A DNA stretch of 64,000 bases from Globodera rostochiensis (lineage: Eukaryota; Nematoda; Chromadorea; Rhabditida; Heteroderidae), in contig JAEVLN010000016.1 in the NCBI GenBank assembly GCA_018350325.1, positions 486,193 through 550,192 of the forward strand, in the 5' to 3' direction. Under the pieces are notes generated by a model. That model made no database searches. It saw nothing but the letters and a program-made list of their open reading frames with translations, and was not told where the DNA came from. A program made the position numbers and the translations under genes. Below, in pieces: positions 22,754 to 34,588 of this stretch (position 1 is the first letter of the stretch; every line of letters begins with the position of its first letter).

Positions 22754-23929
22754 TAGAGTTGGCCGGGACCGGTCGGGAAATTCCCGGTTTTTTGAATCCC
22801 GATCCCGATCCCGGTTTTTGAAAAATCGTAATCCCGATCCCGAGCCCGGTCTCGGTTTTTGAAAAGCCGAAATCCCGATCCCGGTCCCGGTCGCACCGGG
22901 ACTAACCGGGAAAAAGTACACCCTAAGGATGGGATTTTTGAGCATGAAATTATGCTGGGTTGTAGTGTAGTGGTGAGTGGTGGGGGCTTTTTGGGTGGGT
23001 TGGTGGTTCAGATCCCCTAGTGTGTAAATGACTTTTTCCGACTTTCTCTTAACATTTACAATGGTGTAAATAATCACAAAATTCTTTTAAATTTTTCCGC
23101 TTTTTTTAAAAGTATTTTAGATACAATTCACAAATACATTTCATTTTTTTGGTTGAACTGAACTCACAAAACCATAGGGTAGGCCCTGTTGTTGTGCTAC
23201 ATTCGTACTTTTTGGACCAATTTTCTTAACAAATCTTGTTATTTTGTAAAAAAATTCTACGGACCCCTTACCTCTCCTAAAAAACTTCATAAAAAGTGCC
23301 GTATTTTTAAAATTTTGGTTGCAAATCTCTTAACAAATTAAGCCAAAAATTAAAAATTTTCTCCGGCGGCGCCTATCGGCACCGCCGACCCCCCCCCCCC
23401 CCCAGGAGTGATTCAAAACCCGTTTTTTTTTGGGTTTAATCACAAAAATATGTATTTGTAGGATTTCTAACATAATTTGAGGGATAAAAAAAATTTTGTG
23501 ATGAAAACCCAAAAGGGCTCCACTATGGGTTTGTGGAAAATCGTCGACCCCCGGCTAAAGAATAGAGAAAGGACTTGAGCCGATCGAGATTTCGATCGAG
23601 AATCTCGATCGTCCTTTCTCTACTAAAGAAGTGCCTAAAACAAAATTCTCAAAAATTACTGGTGATGCAATCGACGTTAAAGACAATGGGGAATATATTT
23701 TTGAAAATTAAAAAAAAATTTGGTTTCACCTTGTAATCATTACAAAAAAAAAATTTTTTTGATTGCCAGTCCCGGGTTTTCCCGTTTCCCGGTCCCGATC
23801 CCGGTTTTTGAAAAGGCAAAATCCCGATCCCGGTCCCGGTTTGAGATGCTTGTCCCGATCCCGGCTTTCACGGTCCCGGTCAATCCCGGTCCCGATTTTT
23901 CCCAAAAATCCCGGTCCCGGCCAACTCTA
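22754..23929. mobile_element. hAT-like element with TAGAGTTGGCCGGGACCGG termini
   Basis: Starts TAGAGTTGGCCGGGACCGG and ends with the inverse form CCGGTCCCGGCCAACTCTA. Both subterminal regions hold repeated ATCCCGATCCCGG words. Flanks CTTCTGGG and CTTGGGGC agree at 5 of 8 positions, a possible decayed target duplication. The interior has no transposase that I can recognise. It contains a tRNA-like stretch at about 22955-23027, the CGGCGGCGCCTATCGG motif at 23364 and a small inverted repeat at about 23559-23630. Confidence 0.7.
22950..23027 (+). repeat. tRNA-like SINE relic
   Basis: Has an A-box-like word (TAGTGTAGTGGTGAG) and, about 45 bp on, a B-box-like GGTTCAGATCCC. The cloverleaf stems are not convincing, so this is more likely a tRNA-derived repeat than a functional tRNA. 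Confidence 0.35.
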
Positions 23930-23935
23930 CTTGGG

Positions 23936-24058
23936 GCGGGTCCGGTCAGTTCGGCGCAGCCGGTTCGGCGCGGTTTTTTCGGCGCCGTCCCGTTTTGGCG
24001 CCGTTCCGTTTTGGCGCCGGCCAGTTCGGCGCGGCCAGTTCGGCGCCGCTGTTAATTT
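23936..24058. repeat. Cluster of GTTTTGGCGCC short repeats
   Basis: About seven copies of GTTCGGCGC/GTTTTGGCGCCG within 120 bp, followed by AT-rich sequence. It resembles the GC-rich edge of the foldback families at 480-910 and 41000-41130. Confidence 0.6.
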
Positions 24059-24990
24059 GGACATTTTGGCGCCGACAAATTTTAATAATAAAATTGTTTT
24101 TATTCAAAAAATTTCTAGTTCCTAATGTTTTTGCGTGCATCCAAGACTTAAATTAAAGTTAATTTTTGCTAACTGCGTCTGACCAAATGCTTCTCCTCAT
24201 AAAAATTTCGGTTGATTTTGAAAAAAATAAATTTCTAAAATTATTCGAATTTGGTTCGATTGTTTGAAATTGGGTCGGGGTGGAGTAAGATTCGGATATA
24301 CGACGCCGAAAACTTTTAGAAATATCTTTTTAAACTTATTTCAAAAAAATTTTTAGATGTGGGGGGATTTGTTCTACCAAATGTTTGAATTTGGGTTCGG
24401 GGTTCGATATTAGCTAAATCCAAACTGCGATTCGTATTCTACGCATACTTTTACCTAGAAAACATCCACTTAAATTTTAAAAAAAATTTTCCATTAGGGC
24501 CGCAATTTTTAATGATTGTCGATTATCCGTTAATAAAACAGCTTTTAAGCCTAGGCCTAAGCTAGCTTAGGTTTAGGCCTAAGCCTAAGCTTATTTAGGC
24601 TTTTGCAATTAAAAAGTGCATAACGGCGCTAATCGTCAATAAAAGCGGTTTTTGAACCGGTTTAAATTTTTAAAAATTAAGGAAAAAAACGACTTTTGAG
24701 TAAACACAAAAGACGGATTAAATAATGAAAGGCCGCTGGCGGCCCGTCAACATTTTTTCAGAGTTAAAGTGAAAATCCAAAGTAAAAGTTAAAAGTGAGA
24801 TTTGGTAAAGGGCCCCGGTCCGGCCCGCAAAAATACGTTTGCTCATTTCCTTGCCCTCGCTGCATTTGTTGCCGCACTCAATCAGCGGCGAATTTTTTAT
24901 TAATATCATTTCATCCATAAATTCAAAATCGTTTGTTTTGTGGTGGGCAAGCAGTTGGTGAATTTTATTTGCTGTTAGAGGCGCTATTCC
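24059..24990. other. AT-rich, no gene recognised
   Basis: Contains palindromic TTAGGC-type words at 24545-24602 (CTAGGCCTAAGC and TTAGGCCTAAGCCTAAGC). No coding exon is supported. Confidence 0.5.
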
Positions 24991-24991
24991 C

Positions 24992-25215
24992 TTTCTCCTC
25001 CCCCCTCCCCCCCCCTCCCCCCCCCTCCCCCCCCCCCTCCCCCCCCCCCTCCCCCCCCCTCCCCCCCCCTCCCCCCCCCCCTCCCCCCCCCTCCCCCCCC
25101 CCTCCCCCCATCCCCCCCCCTCCCCCCCCCATCCCCCCCCCCATCCCCCCCCCCTCCCTCCCCCCCATCCCCCTCCCCCCCCCATCCCCCCCTCCCCCCC
25201 CCATCCCCCCATCTT
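24992..25215. repeat. C-rich low-complexity array (CCCCCCCCTCCCCC, with CATCC)
   Basis: About 220 bp of C-tracts broken by single T or by AT. Proline-rich and glycine-rich open frames through it come from composition. Confidence 0.9.
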
Positions 25216-25329
25216 CACAAGTCATTTTTCATTTCAGACGCCGGCCAAAGGGCAATCGGTAGAGGACAGCAGAGGAGGAATGGCGAATCAATCCCTTAAA
25301 GCGCCAAAATTCACTGAAATTGAAACCTC

Positions 25330-26690
25330 CCTTCCTTCCCACACTCTCTTTCCTTCCCATCTTCCACTTTTCCTCTTTTTCCTTACCATCTTCCACTTTT
25401 CCTATTCCTTTCCTTCCCATCTTCCACTTTTCCTCTTCATTTCCTTCCCATCTTCCACTTTTCCTCTTCATTTCCTTACCATCTTCCACTTTTCCTCTTC
25501 ATTTCCTTCCCATCTTCCACTTTTCCTCTTTTTCCTTACCATCTTCCACTTTTCCTATTCCTTTCCTTCCCATCTTCCACTTTTCCTCTTCATTTCCTTC
25601 CCATCTTCCACTTTTCCTCTTCATTTCCTTCCCATCTTCCACTTTTCCTCTTCATTTCCTTCCCATCTTCCACTTTTCCTCTTTTTCCTTCCCATCTTCC
25701 ACTTTTCCTCTTCATTTCCTTCCCATCTTCCACTTTTCCTCTTCATTTCCTTCCCATCTTCCACTTTTCCTCTTCATTTCCTTCCCATCTTCCACTTTTC
25801 CTCTTTTTCCTTCCCATCTTCCACTTTTCCTCTTTTTCCTTACCATCTTCCACTTTTCCTCTTTTTCCTTCCCATCTTCCACTTTTCCTCTTTTTCCTTA
25901 CCATCTTCCACTTTTCCTCTTTTTCCTTCCCATCTTCCACTTTTCCTCTTTTTCCTTACCATCTTCCACTTTTCCTCTTTTTCCTTACCATCTTCCACTT
26001 TTCCTCTTTTTCCTTCCCATCTTCCACTTTTCCTCTTTTTCCTTCCCATCTTCCACTTTTCCTCTTTTTCCTTCCCATCTTCCACTTTTCCTCTTTTTCC
26101 TTCCCATCTTCCACTTTTCCTCTTTTTCCTTACCATCTTCCACTTTTCCTCTTTTTCCTTACCATCTTCCACTTTTCCTCTTTTTCCTTCCCATCTTCAA
26201 CTTTTCCTATTCCTTTCCTTCTCATCTTCCACTTTTCCTCTTTTTCCTTCCCATCTTCCACTTTTCCTCTTTTTCCTTACCATCTTCCACTTTTCCTCTT
26301 TTTCCTTACCATCTTCCACTTTTCCTCTTTTTCCTTCCCATCTTCAACTTTTCCTATTCCTTTCCTTCTCATCTTCCACTTTTCCTCTTTTTCCTTCCCA
26401 TCTTCCACTTTTCCTCTTTTTCCTTACCATCTTCCACTTTTCCTCTTTTTCCTTACCATCTTCCACTTTTCCTCTTTTTCCTTCCCATCTTCAACTTTTC
26501 CTATTCCTTTCCTTCTCATCTTCCACTTTTCCTCTTTTTCCTTCCCATCTTCCACTTTTCCTCTTTTTCCTTACCATCTTCCACTTTTCCTCTTTTTCCT
26601 TACCATCTTCCACTTTTCCTCTTTTTCCTTCCCATCTTCAACTTTTCCTATTCCTTTCCTTCTCATCTTCCACTTTCTACCCATTCAAAC
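25330..26690. repeat. 29-31-bp pyrimidine minisatellite with a 147-bp higher-order unit
   Basis: About 46 copies of CTTCCCATCTTCCACTTTTC followed by CTCTTTTTC or CTCTTCATTTC. Variant TACCATC and CAACTTTT copies are ordered. In the last 600 bp the word CCATCTTCAACTTTTCCTAT starts at 26191, 26338, 26485 and 26632, exactly 147 bp apart, so five-unit blocks have been amplified together. Long open frames are a by-product. Confidence 0.95.
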
Positions 26691-27585
26691 AAATGGCGGC
26701 GGCATATTCTCCGTTTAAACCTCTGCCCGAAGGTCTCTCCTCTCCACTCCATCAATTCAGCAGTTAGTTATCCATTCATTCATCCTTTTTCCAACTTACC
26801 CCACCTTAAACGTGCCTTACTATTAGGCTTTGAAATAAACACCAAGGGAATCGTTATTCCGGGAAAATGTTGATCATAAGGTCCAGAAACGAAATGTTCT
26901 CAAATCATACCAATCGACTTCTCTCTAAGCCTAACGCATGAATCTGCAAAAATTTTTGTTCGGAAACCACTATGAAGAAAGTTATGGCCCCTCAAAGTTG
27001 GGCAAAACCATATGGGGGGCCCTTTTGGTCAAAATTTGTAGTAATTTAAATTTAACTGCGTTCGTAATAATGTTGAGATGTAATCTCATTTATCACCCTA
27101 CATTACAATTATTAATTAAAATAATTTAATATTTTATTTTGGTGCCCAATTGTCCGGAACTCATAATTGATCTGCCGATCAGATCATCCATCTTCTTCTC
27201 TCGCGCCCTCATATTTATTTCTGCCCTCCGTCCAAAATGGGTATTAATGCAAATTTATTCCCTCGCCCTTTACTCATCTTTGGCTGGACAAATCGACCGA
27301 CGTCTTCGAGGACTGTCGGCGGCGTCTCTCCGGGTTCTTTCGTCCCCCCCCCCCCCCCTCCCCCCCCCCCTTATGTCTCCGAGGGGGGGGGGGGGGGGGG
27401 CTTTTGTATTTAGGGCTGGCCTTAAACCGCGGGACTGGTAATGGAGGATTTTTTTTTATAATCGTCATTCTTTCTGAGTTTTTGCTTCAATTTTCTTAAC
27501 ATGCCAAATTTTTCCAAAACTTCGAATGACGATTATAAAAAAAAATCCTCCATTACCAGTCCCGCGGTTTTCACCGTTTTAAAAA
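26691..27585. other. Repeat-derived intergenic sequence
   Basis: 26860-27000 resembles the arms of the foldback element at 40680-41345 (GAATCTGCAAAAATTTTTG). At 27341-27400 a C-tract faces a G-tract of similar length. 27425-27575 is an inverted repeat whose arms read CCGCGGGACTGGTAATGGAG and its inverse. No gene is supported. Confidence 0.65.
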
Positions 27586-27607
27586 ATTGGCTTCGTCTTA
27601 GTTTAAT

Positions 27608-28148
27608 GTCGGTACTTTTTCGGTTTTCGGTACCAACATTTTTTTAATTAACTTTTCAACAAAAATCGTTTATTTTGGAATCTTGGCTTTATCAAATGTT
27701 TATAATTGATTAAGAAAACTTGTCCAATTTCGATAAATAAATGGTGAAAAAAGTAATTCTTTATGTAAATCTTAGAAGTTTTGAATCGGTTAAAATTTTT
27801 GAAAATTAATCTGCTAGTAACTTTCTTCAAAAAAAAATGAGAAATTCCTAAACAGAACATTCAATAAAAAAAGAATAAAAAGAAAGTTGACTCGAGTAAT
27901 CGAACCTCCGACAACAATAGGGTCATTTGGTTCACAGTTTAACCACTGAGCCCCATGATATTTGAATAAAGGGTGAAAAATTCAAATATATTACCAATTT
28001 TTCCATTCGGTACTTTTTTCGGTACTCAAATTTTGTTCGGTCGGTACCTTCGGTTCTCAGATTTTTTCGGTCGGTACTTTTCGGGAAAGTACCGATGCCT
28101 GAGTACCGAAAAGTACCGAAATACTTTCCCGTACCGTCCGATCTCTAG
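27608..28148. mobile_element. Truncated hAT-like element (GGTAC-rich)
   Basis: The right end reads ACGGTCCGATCTCTA-like (CCGTCCGATCTCTA), matching the terminus of the element at 12561-13318. Both ends carry repeated TCGGTACTTTTTCGG words in inverse orientation. The left terminus lacks about ten bases of the expected TIR. Inside, 27890-27961 resembles a tRNA. Confidence 0.5.
27888..27963 (-). repeat. tRNA-like sequence
   Basis: On the minus strand it reads GGGGCTCAGTGGTTAAACTG (A-box-like) and, 33 bp on, GGAGGTTCGATTACTC (B-box-like). The acceptor stem does not pair well. It is probably a tRNA pseudogene or SINE head inside a repeat. Confidence 0.4.
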
Positions 28149-29470
28149 TTTTAATTACCCATGGTAATTATTTTTCAACCTTCTCCTAGAGTGGGTAATT
28201 ATTACAGGGGGGGGGGGGGGTAAATATTACAGGGTGGGTAATTATTTTTCAAATTGTTGGCGATATGTTCATTTATCACGAAAATTCTTCACTTTTCCAC
28301 ACAATTTCCATAATTCAGCTGGCGAAATTTTATAAAATAACCCTTTTGCAAAATTGTAGTTGGACCAATTTTCTTAACAAATTCCATCAAAAAACCACAA
28401 AAATTGACCCCTAAATTGATTTTGGAGAAAATTTTCTTCTGGAAAATTCTTTAAGAAAAATGGGCAATGGTGCAGAATTGCGGTCCCGCTGAACTTCTTT
28501 TTTTTTCGGATGTTTACAGTTTTAAATACATGATTTCTATGGTAAAAAAATGCGTCAAACATGAATCCGAGCTCGGATTTTGCGTTTCGAACTTTCAAAA
28601 AGCAACATTTTTTTTGGGTTGACTATTTTTTATATTGCACTTTCCTACCCCGTAAACAATGGATTGTTTTGTTTTCTCATTACTACAAACGTTTTCATGC
28701 ATTTTTGAAGGTTAACCTTTTTGGACTCATACAGAAATTATTTTTCACAGGGCTAAAATTTCGAAAAATTTTCGAATTCGGGTTCGGGGTTCGACATTTG
28801 CAAAACCGAGCTCGGATTCGTGTTCTACGCATTTTTTTCACTAGAAAATATGCATTCTGAAATTTTAAAACTTTTTTTTTCGTCGGGACCGCAATTCTGC
28901 ACCATTGCCAAATAAGGTGGGCAATCGCTGCCCCACATAATGTCGAAGCCACGAAATGTCGACTCAGCCAAAAACCACGAAATGTCGAAAAAAAAAAATA
29001 AAATTTTTACAAAGTCGAGAAAAATTTGTTGTTAGGGGTTACAAAGGCGTAGAATCCGAATCTGACCTCGATTTCGACCAATTTCGAACCCCGGACTCGG
29101 ATTCGAACTTTTTTTCGAAAATTCAAAAAGGTTCAGAAACCAATTATGGTCTCAAAATCGTTCTCAAAAAGCATGAATTTGGGTCCGGGATTCAGAATTT
29201 GGGGTTCGTTAGGGTAGGCCTAATCCAATCCGGCTTTGGAGTTACTCAAAAATCGGTTTTTCATTAATTTTTAAAATTTTAAACCGGTTCAAAACCCGTT
29301 TTAAATGCCCAATTTTGATTTTCTAATTATGATTCGTAATCAATGCATTTAATAACATATTTCTAAGCTATTTAAGAATAAAAACCTTTTTCAAAAATGT
29401 AGACCATAAGGGTCCCCCTATGCTTTTTCGAAATTTGAAACATTTAGAGTATCACTCTTTTGAATCTAAA
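28149..29470. other. Degenerate repeats, no gene recognised
   Basis: AT-rich sequence with several copies of the dispersed word GGTTCGGGGTTCGA/TTCGAACCCCGGAC (for example 28775 and 29082) that also marks the foldback elements around 37-38 kb. Confidence 0.5.
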
Positions 29471-29477
29471 ATTTGTA

Positions 29478-29635
29478 GCTGGGACGAAGTTTGCTGGGAC
29501 GAAGTTTGCTGGGACGAAGTTTGCTGGGACGGAGTTGGGTCGGGACGGAGTTGGCTCGGGACGGAGTTGGCTCGGGACGGAGTTGGTGGACGGAGTTGGC
29601 TGGGACGGAGTTGGCGGGACGGAGTTGGCCCGTTT
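29478..29635. repeat. 15-bp tandem repeat GCTGGGACGAAGTTT / GCTCGGGACGGAGTTG
   Basis: About ten copies of a 13-17-bp unit, gradually changing from GACGAAGTTTGCTGG to GACGGAGTTGGC. The loose periodicity and GC-rich word match the subterminal clusters of other non-autonomous elements in this window. Confidence 0.8.
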
Positions 29636-30316
29636 CGGGGTTTGCCGCCGGGAAAAAGATTTGAAGAATTATTGGCGAAATGTTCAGCGATTTAACAATT
29701 TTTGTTAAGTAATTTGAACAAATCTTCAAAATTGGTGTGGCAAAATAAAGCAAATCGTAAAAATATGGCGTGGACACCCAAAAAAATATGGTAGGACAAA
29801 ATAACTATTAGCTTAAAAGCGCTAACGGTCAAAATCACTAATGGACAAAATCCTAATTATGGTTGGTTATCCATCCTTCGGTCGCAAAAAGCGATTTCTC
29901 TTTGCCCCCGCCTTTCCTTCACTCCCACCCTTTTATTATTATTATTATTTATTATTATTGCTTCTCAATTCTTCACCTCTCCCGTATACACACACTCTCG
30001 CCACCCCAAGAGGCGATAATGATCATAATCAAATCACCCATCGAGCCGTCCGTCTTTCCTTTTCCCTTCCCTTCCCTCACCAATAACATTTTCATTCACT
30101 TACAACGCCAACCCCCACGAACAACTGCAGACCAGACAAAGTAACGTTGGAAACGACACGGATCGATTTGAGTGTCCTCCACCACTTTTGCCCCTCCTAT
30201 CAAAGTTAGTCGCCTTACCCTTTCAATCTGTTCAATTTGAACAAAATGGTTTTGTGTCCTTTCCTAATTTGATTGGTGTCATGAATGGATGTCGGCAAAT
30301 ACTCCTTAAATTCTAA

Positions 30317-33300
30317 ATGTTTGCATCGAGTTCAGAAGTTGAGATGGAGGAGAGTGGCGCAGATGAGTTTGGAGTTGGGTGGCGGCCACCGAATTTGTCG
30401 TCTCAGCCCCAACATTGGCATTGGCACCCTCTTTCTGAACATCGTTCATTGATTGCCGACTTTCCACAGCAGCGGCCTCGTCAATGCCCCCCGCCACAAC
30501 TCTTCCATGGCGACCTCCCAGTCGCCACTCCCCCAAGTCAGCGACAGTGCCCAGTCCCTTCCACTCATCCCCCAATAGCCTCAGAGCTGACGCCACCGCC
30601 TGTCCAATACCCTCACCGCCACCCCACAACCCATCACTATCCCCAACTCAGCACGACTGTTCATTTGGACTGCAAAAGGTTGGGTTCGAACCTTACAAAT
30701 TAGCTAGCTGTTGGCAACATTATATTCCCCATTCAGTCCTCTAATGATCCCAGCCCAAGACTTTGATCAGCACCATCCGACTGCTGGGGGTTGGCCTCCC
30801 CACGCTTCTTACTACCCCCCACCGCAACACTTTTCTTCTCAGCAACATCATAATTGGCCAGTTCAGCAGCATGAAATGCCCTCTTCTTCTTCCCCATTGT
30901 GATTTGATCACGTGACAATCATTCACTTAAGCTCGTCCATTTGATTTCAAGTCAAACTAAACCAATTAACCGTGCGGCCCCCCTTTCTTCCACCATGCCC
31001 CCCTCCTCAGCATTGTCTTGCAAGACAATGAAAGGGAGCCAGATCAAGTCAATCCAACACCAATCGTTCACTCCTCAACAAAAAGTGCAGAATTGGAATC
31101 TGTTTGGACCTGGTCAGATCCCTCACGACAGCGGGGTGCACTCAATGAGCCACAGCACTGTAAGCACACAATTGTGGTCTTCGGTTATTGAACTACTAGG
31201 CCAACTCTGTCATGTCCAACATGCATCATCCGTTGTCCTGCATCTCCACCATCTCTTCCCTGCCCGACGACATCTCATCACTCCAGGACCATCCATACTT
31301 TCAGCATATCCCGAGTGGTCTTCGACATGAGGACCCGGAGAAGATCCGGGAAGTGTTGCCCGAATTGGTCCCATTAATCAACGACGACTGCGAAGTTGGC
31401 AAATCCCTGCTGTTCAGTCTCTTTCAGAATTGTCGAATTACAGGAAGTTGTTCTTCGAGCTCTGAACATTATCAATGGAATCGCGAAGAAGGATAAGAGC
31501 CGGGCTCCGGTTGAGGCGCCACTGATCGGCGAGCAAAAAGTGGTGGAGGGACTGTTGAGAACGATGAAAACCCACCGCAAGAACAAAGTGAGCATTTAAA
31601 CAATCTATCGAATATTGCCGCATCGCTTAGAGATTGATCAGTTACTCACTTCGCACGTTGCACTTCATTTCGGACAACGAACACAGCGGAAGGGATCTGT
31701 TCGTCCGTACTGTTGGTGGTCATTGTTTATTGTGTCATTCAGAATTAAACAACCTGCTGGAACTAATTGACTTTTTGTCCCCCCCCCCCGTCGATACTCA
31801 ATTTCTATAAAAGATCGGTCGGTTATGGTTGATCACAGATTTACGGTTTTCAAAATAACTGTTGAGACTCTTTCCGATCTTGGCATTTATTGGTCTTTCT
31901 CTGTAGATCGATGCCCATGGGATGAGCTGTTTGGAGGAGTTGGTGCACAGCATTGGGATTCCAGAACATTCCTGTTTTAAATACGCCTTTTTGGTGCTGC
32001 ATAATCTGATCAGTGATCAGCGGCTCGAGCGGCGCGTAATTGCATATCTTTGCGAGATGCGCACGTTAACTCAAGTGTTGAGCTGGCTGGACGACAAGAA
32101 CGAGAAATTCCTAAACATTGTCACGGACATTATGCAAAAACTGATCACAAAGAATCCGGACCAAATGGTTTTTAGAAGGGACCGGTTGTGCATTGACTGA
32201 CAGGGCATGCACATTTCAGGCATTCTTCATCGGACTCAATGGGCACCAAAAGCTGATCAACGTAATCGGCCATTGTCGTCAGGAGGCACTGTTGTGGAGA
32301 GTTACCAAACTAATTGACAAAATTGTTCAGATGGTATGATTTGAAGTAGGGTTGAGCCCCGACCCCCGACTTGGCCAACCCCGACCCCCGACTTCCCCCC
32401 CCCCCCCGAGGGGTCGGGGCTCAACCCTAATTTGAGAGTAAGCATTTTTCACGGGCAATTGCAGGACGCGGAAAGAATAGTCGCCGCGGGACTGTTGGAG
32501 GCTATGCAGCGCCATCTGGACCATCCCAGCCAGAGGCTGCTCCGCCAAGTGCTCTCCTGCATCCGAAGTGTCAGTCACGTGCCATCCACCGACCGCCAAA
32601 TTCATCCGCTTTTGCAGAAACTCCTCCAACTTCTTGGTCAGTTTATTGAATTATTGATGTTCACATATTCAATTAATTTAAACAACAATTAAATTTAAAA
32701 AATAGTTGACTTGAAGCCAAAAATTCAGAAAAATGCAAATTTTCTTATGAACTTTATCTTAGGGAGGTATCGTGAGTTTTAAAAGATTTCGTGAAACATT
32801 TTGTATTTCGTGACCATTTTGCCTGAAGGAACGAGTGATTTGCGCCTAAAAGAGAGTTGTGCCGACATTTTGGCTAATTTGTGTGCCAACAATGCGCAAA
32901 ACAAGGCTTTTCTGGTGGAGAATGGCGCGGTGCCAGCGTTGTTTCAGTTACTGTATGAGTTAGACTCTGTGAGGAATGGCGGCGGAGGGGCGACGGGGGA
33001 CGACTCCTTCCAGCGGCAATTGGAAGGCATCCAGGAGACGGCGCTGACGCTGCTGAAGTCTCTGTGCACCGGGCCAAACGACGATTTGAGAGTGATGGCG
33101 GCCAAACAGCAAGTTTTGCACAACGACGGACATAAGCGTTTGTTGCTGGAGAAGTTGCGCGAGTGGCACTTTGGACTGCTGCGGAGGGCTCTTTTGGTTA
33201 TTCGGAAGTCTCAAAATAAAGAAAATAAGTCCCTCCCCTGCCGCCTTCTTAGCTCCTCATCCAATTGGCCAACTCGGACTCTACTCTTCTCTGCCAACTT

Positions 33301-34450
33301 CGCTTCCTCATCACGTTCGCCCCCCGCCCCCGCTTCCCCCAATCCCCCGACTCGCACCCCGTCGAGCACTGTTCGTTTGCTTCTCAAATTGTGCTGCTCA
33401 CCCAACAGTTCATCAACATGTTGCCAGACTCAACCGAACTTTGCCGTCATTGCTTAGACAGTCTAAGGGCAATGAGCCGGGATGAACTTTTGCTGGAAGA
33501 AGTAGGCCGAATTGGCATGAATTCCAATTCCAATATTAATGAAGATTTACTCCGAACTGCGAAGTCGACGGGTCACGGAAGGCGGTCAAGGCCCACGGCT
33601 TCTGATTCCCCAACTATTGCTGTGTTTCTCTGACCAGCTGGCCGCGCATGCCATTTTTCTTCTGGCAGAATTGGCTCGAATTCCGGAGGTTTTTTTCCGT
33701 TCGCTGTCGGTTTTCCTTTTTCCGTTCGCTAAGACCATCCAAATGATCTGCCGACATCCGAATACCGTTGTAACTTTGCGGAGATGGGCCGACAAAGAGT
33801 TGGAGCAAAGACATAACTCGAAACAGCAACAACAAACTCAAGCAGCTCAAAAGGCTTCTCAGCTGCTTCAACTAATTGGATTGGGTCGCGCTCACGATAC
33901 AATGACCGGTGGAAGAGGACGAGCTCAGCACTCTCAATTTTCCGCGCTTGCTCCAATGAGAGAAGAGTTGTCCTCCGTCGTCGTCCAAAACGACTTTCCT
34001 GCCATGGATTGTTCATCGACCGCAGGTCTAACAAATATGAGTTTATCAACGCGTCATCCCCTCCTTCGAATCCTCAATCTGCTGGATGAACCCGGGGATT
34101 CGTCAGCTGAACTGAAATTAAGATTTCAGCGCCCACCTTCCTCAACGAAGGACCCATCCCAACTTCTTCACTGCAAATCACCTCCTTGCACTCAGAATGT
34201 TTACAAAAACAGCAACACCACCAGACGGACCATTCAACAACCATTTTGCGGAATAAAGAGCAATTGGCGCAGTTCGGAACACTTGAGGAAATGCAGGTTG
34301 GGTTCGGGTGGGCGTGCAATTCACTGTCCGTCTCAGCAGGACCTCACTCTCTCTTCCGGCGATGACTTCATCGACGACTTCGGCTTGTTCGTCAATGCTC
34401 TTTGCCCTAATTCGTCGCCTAATTGGGTTCAAAACTGCCATAAACAATAA
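30317..34450 (+). CDS. Beta-catenin (armadillo-repeat), BAR-1-like
   Basis: Spliced plus-strand gene. The N-terminal exons (30317-31160) are rich in Pro, His, Gln and Ser and include PHDSGVHSMSHST (31121-31159), a DSGxxS phosphodegron as in canonical beta-catenin. Armadillo repeats follow: EKIREVLPELVPLINDD, LQEVVLRALNIINGIAKKDK, LISYSLRTLHFISDNEH (about 31632-31715), FKYAFLVLHNLISDQRLERR and KFLNIVTDIMQKLITKN (31920-32170), AFFIGLNGHQKLINVIG (32219-32335), a repeat at 32463-32635, then ESCADILANLCANNAQNKAF (32840-32910) and later repeats to about 33780. A short inferred intron of about 45 nt lies near 33503-33547. The tail has no recognised domain; stop at 34448-34450. Role: Wnt co-activator and/or junction protein. 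The degron favours a Wnt-type role over a purely HMP-2-like one. The true start is uncertain. Confidence 0.85.
32347..32429. mobile_element. 83-bp miniature hAT-like element in beta-catenin intron
   Basis: Starts TAGGGTTGAGCCCCGACCCC and ends GGGGTCGGGGCTCAACCCTA, an inverted repeat around a C-tract. Flanks ATTTGAAG and ATTTGAGA agree at 6 of 8 positions. Confidence 0.7.
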
Positions 34451-34588
34451 TTTCATTCCGACTCAATAATTTTACAATACAAATTTCTATTTGTCGTTGT
34501 TACATAATTTAAAGGCATTGCGAGAAACTCAACTTTTGGGTATATTGCTGCTAAAAACCTTATTAAAGTGTTTTCTCGTTTTGATTAC

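Noticed and set aside
24718..25262. Glycine-rich or proline-rich proteins
   Set aside because: Low-complexity C/G tracts only; no initiation context or conserved flanks.
25280..26873. 495- and 517-codon frames of FPSHLPLFLF repeats resembling membrane proteins
   Set aside because: Hydrophobic appearance comes from a pyrimidine minisatellite open in two frames.
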